This document shows, piece after piece, positions 49,280 through 56,997 of a stretch of 64,000 nt of DNA. This stretch comes from Cellulomonas sp. KRMCY2. GTDB lineage: Bacteria; Actinomycetota; Actinomycetes; Actinomycetales; Cellulomonadaceae. The notes under the pieces are model-generated. The model was not told where the DNA came from. It searched no databases and worked only from the letters and a program-made list of their open reading frames with translations. The DNA lies in the NCBI RefSeq assembly GCF_000526515.1, contig NZ_JAGF01000001.1:186001-250000 (forward strand), in the 5' to 3' direction. Each line of letters begins with the position of its first letter. The first letter of the stretch is position 1. The translations under genes and the position numbers were made by a program.

Positions 49280-49768
49280 TCAGGGCCGCCCTGAGCCCGC
49301 GAGCGGTCGGATGATCAGCAGGGCCTTCTTCCCGGCGAACCGTTCAAGTGCCGCGGGGCTCGCCCACGGCGGCACCCCTTCGGCCGCCATCATCAGCCGC
49401 ACCATGGCCGGGTGCCGGGCGAGGCGGAGCCGGAAGAAGTCCGCGATCCGTTCCGGCGCGACGACCGGCTCGGCCACGCCCTCGAGCTGCCGGTCCCCGA
49501 TCTGCACCCTGACGTGCGGATCTGCCTGGGCGTTGAGGAACCAGTCGGCCTGCGACCCCCGCGCGGAGGCCACGTAGATCACGCCGTCGGCCTCCTCGAA
49601 CTGCAGGGGCGTCGTCCGCTCAAGGCCCGATCGCCGACCGGTCGTGGTGAGCAGGAGCACGACGCCGCGCGGACCGCGGCCTCGTCCGATCATCCGCGCG
49701 GGAGCCCGGTTGATCCTGCGCATCCCTCGCCAGATCAGCGGTGCGCGGGACGAACGTCCGGTGGTCAT
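49280..49768 (-). CDS. Ddn-like deazaflavin (F420)-dependent nitroreductase family protein
   Basis: A 162-residue protein of the F420H2-dependent quinone/nitro reductase family. VLLLTTTGRRSGLERTTPLQ is the family signature and IYVASARGSQADWFLNAQAD the cofactor-binding strand. Start ATG 49768 with GGTGG upstream; a start 33 bases earlier is possible. Substrate unknown. Confidence 0.88.
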   Translation of the reverse strand: MTTGRSSRAPLIWRGMRRINRAPARMIGRGRGPRGVVLLLTTTGRRSGLERTTPLQFEEADGVIYVASARGSQADWFLNAQADPHVRVQIGDRQLEGVAEPVVAPERIADFFRLRLARHPAMVRLMMAAEGVPPWASPAALERFAGKKALLIIRPLAGSGRP

Positions 49769-49894
49769 GGTCCACCGTGGCGCGCCGGCTGCGTGAGCCA
49801 CCAGGGACTTCGGTCACGTCGGCGTCTGGGCGCGGTCGGTTCGGTCGCCGGCGTTCGGCGCGAAGCGGCGCAGCCCAACGACCATCATGGTGAC

Positions 49895-50575
49895 GTGCCT
49901 CTCCTCGTAGCGCCGCACCTCCCCGTCGGCACGTTCTCCGCACAACCTCAACCGCACCTCACGGGCTCGACCATCGCGCTTCGGCCCTGGATCGATGCAG
50001 ACATACCGACCCTCGTCCTGGCCTACGCCGACCATGACATCCAGCGATGGCACTGCCGTTCTCTGGACGACGACGAGGCGGCCGCAACGATCCACCAGTG
50101 GCACAGCTCCTGGGCTGCCGAGACCGGTGCGTCGTGGGCAGTGACCGGCCTCGACGGCGGCAGCGCCATCGGCCGCGTCGCGTTCAGGGAGCTGGATCTC
50201 GCCGATGGGTTCGCCGAGGTGGGCTACTGGGTGCTTCCGTCTGCACGCCGTCGCGGGGTCGCAGCCGACTCGGTGACGACGCTCAGCCGGTGGGCGTTCG
50301 ACGCGGTCGGCCTTCATCGCCTGGAGCTCCAGCACTCGGTGCGGAACACCGCGTCGTGCCGAGTCGCCGCGGCCACCGGCTTCGTACCCGAGGGGACGTT
50401 GCGGGCGTCAGGGCTCCACACCGACGGTTGGCACGACATGCATGTTCACGCGCGCCTTCGCACCGACACGATCGGCAGACGTGGAACGGACGATGGCTAC
50501 ACGTTGAAGCGGAACTCCACGACGTCGCCGTTCGGACTCATCGAAGATCTCGGACGCACCCGCGGGCGAGACTGA
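49895..50575 (+). CDS. GNAT acetyltransferase (RimJ/RimL type), tail overlaps integration site
   Basis: A 226-residue acetyltransferase with ALRPWIDADIPTLVLAYADH, GYWVLPSARRRGVAADSVTT (acetyl-CoA loop) and HSVRNTASCRVAAATGFVPE. GTG 49895 is the assumed start. The last 26 residues (from TLKRNSTTSP) run through the ychF-tail sequence at 50497-50530 read antisense, so the gene end overlaps an attachment site. Its 3' half (from 50223) is repeated almost exactly at 60197. Confidence 0.85.
   Translation: MPLLVAPHLPVGTFSAQPQPHLTGSTIALRPWIDADIPTLVLAYADHDIQRWHCRSLDDDEAAATIHQWHSSWAAETGASWAVTGLDGGSAIGRVAFRELDLADGFAEVGYWVLPSARRRGVAADSVTTLSRWAFDAVGLHRLELQHSVRNTASCRVAAATGFVPEGTLRASGLHTDGWHDMHVHARLRTDTIGRRGTDDGYTLKRNSTTSPFGLIEDLGRTRGRD
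50223..50531 (+). repeat. 309-bp direct repeat, left copy
   Basis: Covers the 3' half of the GNAT gene plus the ychF-tail site. Compared with 60197-60505 I find no gap and one mismatch (CATGCATGTT here, CATGCACGTT there). Repeat starts are exactly 9,974 bp apart. Confidence 0.95.
50497..50530 (-). other. attachment-like site 1 (ychF 3'-end sequence)
   Basis: On the minus strand this reads codons for G-D-V-V-E-F-R-F-N-V then TAG, the C-terminus characteristic of the GTPase YchF. No other part of ychF is beside it. It is the leftmost of four such sites and is embedded in the GNAT gene end. Confidence 0.75.
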
Positions 50576-50630
50576 GCGATCCGGCCATCGAAGCGGTCGC
50601 TCGGTCATGCCGATGAGCGTGCTATCGGGG

Positions 50631-50658
50631 GGCTGGTCGCCGCATCCGGCGACCAGCC
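50631..50658. terminator. hairpin after attachment-like site 1
   Basis: Perfect 11-bp stem GGCTGGTCGCC / GGCGACCAGCC with a six-base loop, 55 bases after the GNAT stop and 20 bases before the next gene. Probably the GNAT terminator. Confidence 0.65.
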
Positions 50659-50677
50659 ATCTGTATGGTCTTGCAGC

Positions 50678-51205
50678 ATGGCCATCGTGCACTCCTCTGC
50701 GACGATCCGGCCGACCAAGCCCGAGTTGCTAGAGGCGGTGCTCGGCGGGCCGGTCGAGGTGCTCGGCAGCTACCGGTTTGACGACCCCGCGGGCGAGGTC
50801 GGCGTCGAGGCGTTCGTGGTACGACGCGGCGCGCAGCTGCAACACGTGGTGTTCACCTACCGCGGCGCTCCACTCAAGGTTGGCGAGGCGCGGCTGGTGA
50901 GCACGATGGAGCACTCCGAGCTGGGCCAGCGTTGGGTGTACGACGGCACCACCGACCCGGTCGCGGTCGATTGCTTCCGCCGGGCGGTCCTGGGTGAGCA
51001 GAACCAGGCGGTCCTCGAGCTGTGGGAGGACGGCCGGATGGTCGGGACCCGGGAGCCGACAGTGCGGCTGATCGCAAGGGCGGGGGCATCGGCGGACAGC
51101 GCGACCGTGCGGATCGTCCGCAACCTAGGCGACGCAACTACTGGTCCGGCGCTCGTGGCGAACTGGACTGGTGGCGAGGCGGTCGTCGCCGGGCTCGGTG
51201 ACTGA
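50678..51205 (+). CDS. maltokinase N-cap-like (CG0192-related) protein
   Basis: A 175-residue protein. MAIVHSSATIRPTKPELLEA and VEAFVVRRGAQLQHVVFTYR resemble the CG0192-related maltokinase N-terminal cap-like domain found alone or in front of kinases in actinobacteria. No kinase part is present. Start ATG 50678. Function unknown. Confidence 0.7.
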   Translation: MAIVHSSATIRPTKPELLEAVLGGPVEVLGSYRFDDPAGEVGVEAFVVRRGAQLQHVVFTYRGAPLKVGEARLVSTMEHSELGQRWVYDGTTDPVAVDCFRRAVLGEQNQAVLELWEDGRMVGTREPTVRLIARAGASADSATVRIVRNLGDATTGPALVANWTGGEAVVAGLGD

Positions 51206-51355
51206 CCAGGGCACGCCGCGGCGTGTCGTCGCCCAGCGTCGCCTCTACATAGCTCCCGATCGAGTGTCCGATCATGCCCGCGATCCGCTCGCCGCGGCCG
51301 ACCGGAAACGATCCCGTCCGGGACGGGACGGGCCTCGAGCATCAGCGTGACGGAG

Positions 51356-51658
51356 TCAGTCTCGTAGCGGGGAACCCATGACCTCGAAACGGAACCCGCC
51401 CATCTCCCCGGACAGGAGCGAACGAGCTTCCTGGATAGCCGCTTGCACGCTGTCCAACTCCAGCGAGCTCTGATGCGCTGCGGCTGAAGTCCACAACTCC
51501 GCCACAAACACCGTGTCCGGCCGCTCGTCGTTGACTCCGACCTCGTACAGCAGACAACCGGCCTGCTCAAGATCAGCACTGCGGCGCGTCAGGATCTCAA
51601 CGAGTCGGTCGCGCTCGCCAGGTAACGATCCCAGGGTTCCCACGTTGGCGTACGTCAT
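51356..51658 (-). CDS. antibiotic biosynthesis monooxygenase (ABM) domain protein
   Basis: A 100-residue dimeric alpha-beta barrel protein: MTYANVGTLGSLPGERDRLV then CLLYEVGVNDERPDTVFVAE and WTSAAAHQSSLELDSVQAAI. ABM proteins are cofactorless monooxygenases or structural relatives; the substrate is unknown. Start ATG 51658. Divergent from the ArsR cassette. Confidence 0.85.
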   Translation of the reverse strand: MTYANVGTLGSLPGERDRLVEILTRRSADLEQAGCLLYEVGVNDERPDTVFVAELWTSAAAHQSSLELDSVQAAIQEARSLLSGEMGGFRFEVMGSPLRD

Positions 51659-51728
51659 GCATGTCACCGTAGAGGCGCAAGGAGGCAACCCGATGCCACC
51701 ATGCCGCAGATGGATGAGGGCGGTGCGG

Positions 51729-51796
51729 ACATCCGCACATGCCGCTGGTCGGCATCGCGGCGTACCTCCGGCCTGCCGCATGCCGATAACGGCATA
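51729..51796. repeat. REP-like palindromic doublet 1
   Basis: Contains CCGCACATGCCGCTGGTCGG and a degenerate inverted partner (TGCCGATAACGGCATACG). The same unit occurs as an inverted pair at 55428-55517. It lies between the ABM and ArsR genes. Confidence 0.65.
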
Positions 51797-51807
51797 CGAT
51801 GGCACCC

Positions 51808-52149
51808 ATGGCACGAGCAGCGACGACGTCGGACGTCTTCAACGCGATCGCCGAGCCGCAGCGCCGGGAGATCCTGGTGCTGCTGCGGGCGGGTGAGCGG
51901 CCGGTGACCGAGTTGGCCCAGGAGCTGGGGATGACCCAGCCGGGGGCGTCCAAACACCTGCGGGTGCTCCGGGAGGTCGGGCTGGTGCGGGACCGCAAGG
52001 CAGGCAAGCAGCGGCTGTACGGCCTTGACGCCCGCGGGCTGCGACCGGTCCACGAGTGGACCGGCGGGTTCGAGCGGTTCTGGAACGAGAGCTTCGACCG
52101 GCTGGACGCGCACGTGCAGGACCTCAAGCAGGCAAGGCAGGAGGAGTGA
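51808..52149 (+). CDS. ArsR-family transcriptional regulator
   Basis: A 113-residue winged-helix repressor. FNAIAEPQRREILVLLRAGE starts the HTH, ELAQELGMTQPGASKHLRVL is the recognition helix and RKAGKQRLYGLDARGLRPVH the wing. No metal-binding cysteines are seen. This group is typically paired with an AHSA1 gene and controls it, as here (three bases downstream). ATG 51799 is an alternative start. Confidence 0.92.
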   Translation: MARAATTSDVFNAIAEPQRREILVLLRAGERPVTELAQELGMTQPGASKHLRVLREVGLVRDRKAGKQRLYGLDARGLRPVHEWTGGFERFWNESFDRLDAHVQDLKQARQEE

Positions 52150-52152
52150 CCG

Positions 52153-52659
52153 ATGGCAGAGAAAGCACGGGACGCTTCGGCGCAGTCAGCGACGGCCGAC
52201 CGCGAGATCGTGATCTCCCGGGTCATCAGTGCCCCACGGGAGCTGGTGTTCGAGGCGTTCACCGAGGTGCGGCACCTGTCGCGGTGGTGGGGACCGGAGG
52301 GGTTCACCACCACCACGCGGGCGTTCGAGTTCCGCGTCGGCGGGGAGTGGGACTTCGTGATGCACGGACCGGACGGGACGGACTACCAGGAGTGGATCTC
52401 CTGGACCGAGATCGCCCCGCCGGAGCGGATCGCGCTACTGCACGGTGAGTCCCGCGGCGACCCGAACGCCTTCGAGTCGGTCCTCACGTTCGCGCCCGAC
52501 GGCGCGGCGACCCGGATCGAGATGCGCACGGTGTTCCCCACCAAGGAGCTGCGCGACGAGGCGGTCGAGAAGCACCACGCGATCGTGGGCGGCCAGCAGA
52601 CCCTGAGCAACCTGGCTGCTTACGTCACCGAGATCGTTCGGAAGGGAGCGGAGGACTGA
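52153..52659 (+). CDS. SRPBCC/AHSA1 domain protein
   Basis: A 168-residue START-like fold protein: ISRVISAPRELVFEAFTEVR, HLSRWWGPEGFTTTTRAFEF and GESRGDPNAFESVLTFAPDG. It binds hydrophobic ligands in a deep pocket; the ligand is unknown. It starts three bases after the ArsR stop, and its stop overlaps the next start by one base (TGATG). Confidence 0.92.
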   Translation: MAEKARDASAQSATADREIVISRVISAPRELVFEAFTEVRHLSRWWGPEGFTTTTRAFEFRVGGEWDFVMHGPDGTDYQEWISWTEIAPPERIALLHGESRGDPNAFESVLTFAPDGAATRIEMRTVFPTKELRDEAVEKHHAIVGGQQTLSNLAAYVTEIVRKGAED

Positions 52660-53324
52660 TGGCCGGAAAGGTGTTCTTCAGCGTGTCGATGTCGCTGGAC
52701 GGGTTCATCGCGCCCGAGTCCCTCGAGGACTTGATGGGGCAGCAGTGGATGGAACTGCAGCAGTGGATCCTCCCGCAGCGGTTCTTGCGGGAGAACCTGA
52801 AGCTGGGCGAGGGCGGCGAGGAGGGGCGCGACAACGACATCGTGCGGGAGACGTTCGAGCGCACCGGCGCGAGCGTGATGGGTAAGCGCATGTTCGACGC
52901 CGGCGAGCAGGCGTGGCCGGAGGAGGCGCCGTTCCACACGCCGGTCTTCGTCGTGACGCACGAGAAGCGTGACCCCTGGGAGCGGTCGGGCGGGACCACG
53001 TTCCACTTCGTCAACGACGGCATCGAGTCCGCGCTCGACCAGGCCCGCGAGGCCGCCGGCGACCGAGACGTCCGCATCGCGGGCGGCGGCGCGACGATCC
53101 TGGAGTACGTGAACGCCGGCCTGATCGACGAGTTCTCGATCGCGCTCTCACCCGTGCTGTTCGGCTCCGGAATCCGCCTGTTCGAGGGCGTGGACGCGGG
53201 CCGCGTGGCCCTGGAGCCGGTCCGCGCGGAGCCCTCCCCAAGGGTGACGCACCTGACCTACACAGTCCGGGAGCGGCAACTGTCTCGACCTCAGCGCTCC
53301 CCCGCCGAGGTCAGCAGCGCGTGA
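52659..53324 (+). CDS. RibD C-terminal/dihydrofolate reductase-like protein
   Basis: A 221-residue protein of the DHFR-like RibD_C family: GKVFFSVSMSLDGFIAPESL, SVMGKRMFDAGEQAWPEEAP and DVRIAGGGATILEYVNAGLI (NADPH site), FSIALSPVLFGSGIRLFEGV. Not a true folate DHFR. Third gene of the ArsR-AHSA1-RibD cassette, coupled by TGATG. Role unknown. Confidence 0.9.
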   Translation: MAGKVFFSVSMSLDGFIAPESLEDLMGQQWMELQQWILPQRFLRENLKLGEGGEEGRDNDIVRETFERTGASVMGKRMFDAGEQAWPEEAPFHTPVFVVTHEKRDPWERSGGTTFHFVNDGIESALDQAREAAGDRDVRIAGGGATILEYVNAGLIDEFSIALSPVLFGSGIRLFEGVDAGRVALEPVRAEPSPRVTHLTYTVRERQLSRPQRSPAEVSSA

Positions 53325-53415
53325 GATCCTCGACGCTCCGAGCGTCGGGAAGGGCGAGCGTTCGGGCCGCGATCTCGGCCGTGCGCTCCTCCGGGAGGGA
53401 CCTCACGCCGATGGC

Positions 53416-53590
53416 GTGGAAATCCCTCGCCAGCTCAGGCTTCGCCAGCGAGTCACCAAGGGCCCCGGCTCCCGCGCCGCCGGTGTCGCGGTGGCGTTCA
53501 AGCTCATCAAACGGGCGGCTGCGCTCGCCCGGATCTGCCGCCGAAGGGGCTTCTGCCGACGAGCTCAGGCCGATTCAGGCGGCGGCAGAT
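53416..53590 (+). pseudogene. possible IS256-type transposase C-terminal remnant
   Basis: The frame reads RVTKGPGSRAAGVAVAFKLI, similar to the PGSRAAGLAMAFKLI segment I recall near the end of IS256-like transposases, and then runs into unrelated sequence. No inverted repeats or catalytic DDE part remain. Low confidence. Confidence 0.4.
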
Positions 53591-53810
53591 GCGGAAGCGG
53601 AGTGCCGCCCTCCTGTACGTAGGCGGCGCGGGCATCCTCAAGACTGAGATGGCGGTTCGGACCACCGCGAACGACGTGCGCGTCGTGGTTGTCCTGGCCG
53701 TCGTCCTCCCAACCGCACTCCCCGCAAGTCTCGTATCCCCCGCGCTCCGCGAGCGTGACGTGCCCACAGCAGGGGCAGGAGTAAGGCCCGCCCGACTTTG
53801 AGGCGAGCAC
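53565..53810 (-). CDS. CPCC family cysteine-rich protein
   Basis: An 81-residue protein with GGPYSCPCCGHVTLAERGGY and ETCGECGWEDDGQDNHDAHV, a zinc-ribbon-like pair of CxxC motifs typical of the CPCC family. GTG 53810 is the assumed start; the frame stays open further upstream. Such proteins often occur in polymorphic-toxin or mobile contexts. Function unknown. Confidence 0.85.
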   Translation of the reverse strand: MLASKSGGPYSCPCCGHVTLAERGGYETCGECGWEDDGQDNHDAHVVRGGPNRHLSLEDARAAYVQEGGTPLPHLPPPESA

Positions 53811-53839
53811 GTTTGCCTGCGCCGCGTATGCCTCGAACC

Positions 53840-54113
53840 AGGCGGTTCCGGCGACGCAACTGGAGTCGCCCTCGGAGTCGAGAAGCCGACCGGGACCGTC
53901 ACCCCGACCCCGACGGTCACCCCTGAGCCCGTCCCAGTGGTCCCGGCGCCCGTCGAGACAGCCACTGGGCCACCCGTCGCGCCGCGCGCAGTCGTCTACT
54001 TCAACAGCTGCACCGAGGCTCGCGCGGCAGGCGTGACCCCCTGCACTCGGGCGATCCTGGATACCTATCGGGACTCGATCGCGACGGGGACGGCATCGCC
54101 TGCGAGTAGCGCT
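53840..54113 (+). pseudogene. frameshifted excalibur-domain protein
   Basis: A Thr/Pro-rich linker (TPTPTVTPEPVPVVPAPVET) leads into VYFNSCTEARAAGVTP; then, one base out of frame, LHSGDPGYLSGLDRDGDGIA and CE-stop, the calcium-binding end of the excalibur domain. The break is at the run of C around 54049. The signal peptide is also missing, so this is a remnant. Confidence 0.75.
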
Positions 54114-54410
54114 GACGCGTTCTCTGAGTCGCGCCGGTGAGCGGCCAGTTTGCGGCGGCCTCCCACCGGTCTCGGCGCTGTTCGCTACGTGCCTCATGGG
54201 TGCTCGTCATGACGTCGAATGTGCCGCGACCACACCGGGCCACGTCACGCCGCCCCGCTCTGGTGGACGGCCACCGCGAGCGCACCGCCACGGCCGTGAA
54301 CCGGACCCTTGCCAACGCCTGGGACGCCGCTGTGGTGTCGCGGGGTTGGCCTCCCGGCACTGATGCCCGCTCGAGCCCTCAGGACGCGCGGTCGCGAGTG
54401 TCTTCGGGCC
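54114..54410. other. 297-bp gap without recognisable gene
   Basis: No convincing coding sequence, repeat or hairpin. Codon-phase GC bias is weak in all frames. Confidence 0.5.
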
Positions 54411-55229
54411 TCATCCGTCGGGCTGCGGGCTGAGCAGTGCGTCGACGTTCGGCAACCCCTCGAACCGGGAGAACGTCCCGGTTTCCGCGACCTCTTGTGC
54501 CGCCTGCAGAAAGCCGGCCCACGCGGTGCGCGCGAGCGTCCCGCCGACGCTGATCCGCCGCACTCCCTGTGCGGCCGCCTCCGCGACGGTGATGAACGGC
54601 GCATTGATGAGCAGGTTCACCGGCTTCGGTGATACGGCGGCGACGATCGCCGCGACCTGCTCGAGGGTCCCGATCCGCGGGGCGTAGAGGCAGTCGGCTC
54701 CGGCCTCGGCATACGCGCGCAGCCTTCGAGTCGTCTCGTCGATGTCGGGCCGCCCGACGAGGAAGCCCTCCGACCGGCCAGTCAGAACGATCCCCGTACC
54801 GCTCTCGTCGATCGCCTCGCGGGCGGCCCGGATGCGCTCGACGGCCAGCTCGAAGTCGTGGAGCGGAGATGCTCCGTCGCCCGTGGAGTCCTCGATCGAG
54901 AGCCCGGCGACCCCCGTGGCCGCGGCGAGCCTCACGTTCGCATGCACGTCCTGCGGATCGACCGCGAAACCGCCTTCGAAGTCTGCGTTGACGGGCACGC
55001 CCACGGCGTCCACGACGGCACGGAGGTGCTCGAGCGTCTGATCAAGGGTCACGTGGCCGTCGGCACGACCCAGCGTCCAGGCGAGCCCCGCACTCGTGGT
55101 TGCCAGCGCCCTGAAGCCGAGCTGCTCCAGTGCCCGTGCGCTGCCGACGTCCCACGGGTTCGGCATGACGAAGCAGCCGGCGGAGTGCAGGTGACGGAAC
55201 GCCGCGACCCGTTCGTCCTGAGTACTCAT
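54411..55229 (-). CDS. isocitrate lyase/PEP mutase superfamily protein
   Basis: A 272-residue TIM-barrel enzyme: CFVMPNPWDVGSARALEQLG, VPVNADFEGGFAVDPQDVHA and AGLSIEDSTGDGASPLHDFE (metal-binding acid), RSEGFLVGRPDIDETTRRL. It lacks the KKCGH motif of isocitrate lyase. Members cleave or form C-C or P-C bonds in carboxylic acids; the substrate is not known. Start ATG 55229. Confidence 0.9.
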   Translation of the reverse strand: MSTQDERVAAFRHLHSAGCFVMPNPWDVGSARALEQLGFRALATTSAGLAWTLGRADGHVTLDQTLEHLRAVVDAVGVPVNADFEGGFAVDPQDVHANVRLAAATGVAGLSIEDSTGDGASPLHDFELAVERIRAAREAIDESGTGIVLTGRSEGFLVGRPDIDETTRRLRAYAEAGADCLYAPRIGTLEQVAAIVAAVSPKPVNLLINAPFITVAEAAAQGVRRISVGGTLARTAWAGFLQAAQEVAETGTFSRFEGLPNVDALLSPQPDG

Positions 55230-55620
55230 GACACACCTCGTCGGGTAGGCGCCGAATCCACCTGATCATGCGACTCCTGAATGCGGGGATCGTCAAGGGC
55301 GGGCACCACCACGGCGACGAAGCTCAGGACGCTCACCGCGACCACGGACGTACCGACGATCGTCAGACGGGGCGGCCCGAGCAACACTCGCGCTGGCTTC
55401 GCCGCCGCGGCCTGTGACGGCGGTTACGCCCGCACATGCCGCTGGCCGGCATGGCGGCACCGTTCGCACGGTCGTGCCGCTGTCGGCGCTCGTGCCGATG
55501 AGCGGCATGTGCGGACGTAGGCGGTGGCACGGTTGCGGCTGGACGGCTCGGCGGCCAGCGCGGTGGATCCGATCTGGCCCCCGCTGACGATCGTCGTGCC
55601 TCCGTCACGAGCTCGAAGGC
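55230..55620. other. 391-bp gap with REP-like doublet
   Basis: Holds the PEP-mutase-like gene's promoter side and the palindromic element at 55428-55517. No gene seen. Confidence 0.5.
55428..55517. repeat. REP-like palindromic doublet 2
   Basis: Arms CCGCACATGCCGCT (55430-55443) and AGCGGCATGTGCGG (55501-55514) are perfect 14-base inverted repeats, with inner TGCCGGCCAG / TGCCGATGAG parts. Same unit as at 51729-51796. Confidence 0.8.
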
Positions 55621-56394
55621 TCAGGCGGGTCCCGGTTCGGCGGGAGGCCGCACCGATGACTTGGCTTGGCGCCGCCGGGACCAGGCGATCACCGCCAGTC
55701 CGCCTAGAGCCGTCGCTAGGGGAAGCAGGATCATCATGGTCGGGAGCTGCCAGAGGACCGGGACCACGACATCCCTGGACCACGCGCCGAGCTCGAGGGA
55801 GCACTCCTTGAGCGAGCCGTTGTTGGAGATCGTGCACGTGCCGGGGCGGTACGCGATGTAGAAGGCGTGTCGGCTCGAGATGAGCGCCATGAGTGCCGCC
55901 GGGACGAGCGCGGGGACGAGCCGTACCCGGCGCGCCAGTGCGGCGACCGCGGCGCCGACGATGGCGGCCGCGAGGAGGTTGCCGGTTCCGACCACGACGG
56001 TGTCCCTGATCACGCGGCTCACCGACGGAATCACCGGGTGCGCGAAGTCGTAGGCCTGCTCGTCGGAAGGGGCGTAGGCCAGGGACACCATCCAGACCCA
56101 CAGGACGAATCCCGCCAGGCCCAGCAGCAGCATCGCCGGTCGGTGCACCAGCTCGTGCCACGCCAGACTGGGCGCTGCTCTCAGTGCTTGGGCCAGCCAC
56201 CAGCGCCGTGCCGCGCGCTCCCCCTGCGCACTCGCGACCTCGGCGCGACCCTCTGCGAGGTCGCCGAGCAGTTCGTCCTCGTCCCGGGCGAGCCCAGCGA
56301 GCACCAGCTCGAGCGCGCGCTCGATCCCCCCGGCGCGGCAGACGGTGGTCGTCGGGTCGGTCGTGCTTCCCGCTTCCCGCGGTGCGGCGCTCAC
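55621..56394 (-). CDS. membrane protein with permease-prefix-like N-domain
   Basis: A 257-residue protein. An N-terminal cytosolic part (IERALELVLAGLARDEDELL) resembles the permease prefix domain often next to PadR regulators. Four or five membrane helices follow (PAMLLLGLAGFVLWVWMVSL, LLAAAIVGAAVAALARR, VLWQLPTMMILLPLATALGG). GTG 56394 overlaps the padR stop (GTGA). Probably under PadR control. Confidence 0.75.
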   Translation of the reverse strand: MSAAPREAGSTTDPTTTVCRAGGIERALELVLAGLARDEDELLGDLAEGRAEVASAQGERAARRWWLAQALRAAPSLAWHELVHRPAMLLLGLAGFVLWVWMVSLAYAPSDEQAYDFAHPVIPSVSRVIRDTVVVGTGNLLAAAIVGAAVAALARRVRLVPALVPAALMALISSRHAFYIAYRPGTCTISNNGSLKECSLELGAWSRDVVVPVLWQLPTMMILLPLATALGGLAVIAWSRRRQAKSSVRPPAEPGPA

Positions 56395-56711
56395 GCCTGA
56401 CCCCACAGCGGCGTCGCGCCCCACCGTCGGTCCGCGCGCTCCCGCTCAGCGGCCAGCAGCTCGCGCCCAGCGGTGGTAAGCCGGTACTCCCGGCGCGAGC
56501 GGCCGCCGCGCACCGGCAACGGATCGGTGCAGTGCGACGTCAGCAAGCCCTTGGTCTCGAGCCGCGACAACGTGGTGTACGCCGCACCGACCGACAGCTC
56601 TCGACCCCGCGCGCTGCTGACCTCCTTGCGCACGAGCAGCCCATAGGCGTCGCCGTCGTGCCGCGCGACAGCGACCAGCACGTCAAGCTCCAAACCCCCT
56701 GGCATCCTCAT
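56391..56711 (-). CDS. PadR-family transcriptional regulator
   Basis: A 106-residue regulator: GLELDVLVAVARHDGDAYGL, SVGAAYTTLSRLETKGLLTS (recognition helix) and GGRSRREYRLTTAGRELLAA (wing). Start ATG 56711 or ATG 56705. A 16-bp palindrome just upstream overlaps the likely -10 region, and TTGACC lies further up, so the mRNA may be leaderless and autorepressed. Confidence 0.9.
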   Translation of the reverse strand: MRMPGGLELDVLVAVARHDGDAYGLLVRKEVSSARGRELSVGAAYTTLSRLETKGLLTSHCTDPLPVRGGRSRREYRLTTAGRELLAAERERADRRWGATPLWGQA

Positions 56712-56727
56712 GTCTACCACTGTGTAG
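56712..56727 (-). promoter_or_regulatory. PadR operator/promoter palindrome
   Basis: TCTACCACTGTGTAGA, a near-palindrome (TCTAC...GTAGA), one base upstream of the padR ATG. The minus strand reads TTGACC about 15-18 bases earlier, consistent with a -35 box whose -10 lies inside the palindrome. Confidence 0.6.
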
Positions 56728-56997
56728 AACAAACGCGGGAAGGTCAACCCTCGGGCGCACGGTCATGGCGCAGACGGGGCGATCCCTTCGCTGGCGAACC
56801 TCGAGTCAGACCCCGGGGAGCCGGCCGGCATCCACTGTGACCGGGGCCTGCTTGTCCACGAGCACAGGCAGGTTGCCGACGAGCGCGTGGCTCAGCCTTG
56901 ATCCCACCGTCCGCATTCGGTGGGGGTCTGATCGGGTCTGAGCGGCGTCGTTTCTGACTCGGGCGCAGTGGGGTGCCGGTCTGTCCGGGTCTTCCAC
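56728..56997. other. 270-bp gap
   Basis: Lies upstream of padR and downstream of the DUF1345 gene. I see the padR -35 at its left end and nothing else I can name. Confidence 0.45.

Noticed and set aside
49814-50335. Minus-strand frame opposite the GNAT
   Set aside because: Repeated opposite the copy at 60197, so it only mirrors the GNAT duplication.
53321-53647. Plus-strand frame starting at the RibD-like stop
   Set aside because: Ser/Arg-rich with no motif; the other frame carries the transposase-like remnant, and the minus strand carries the CPCC gene.
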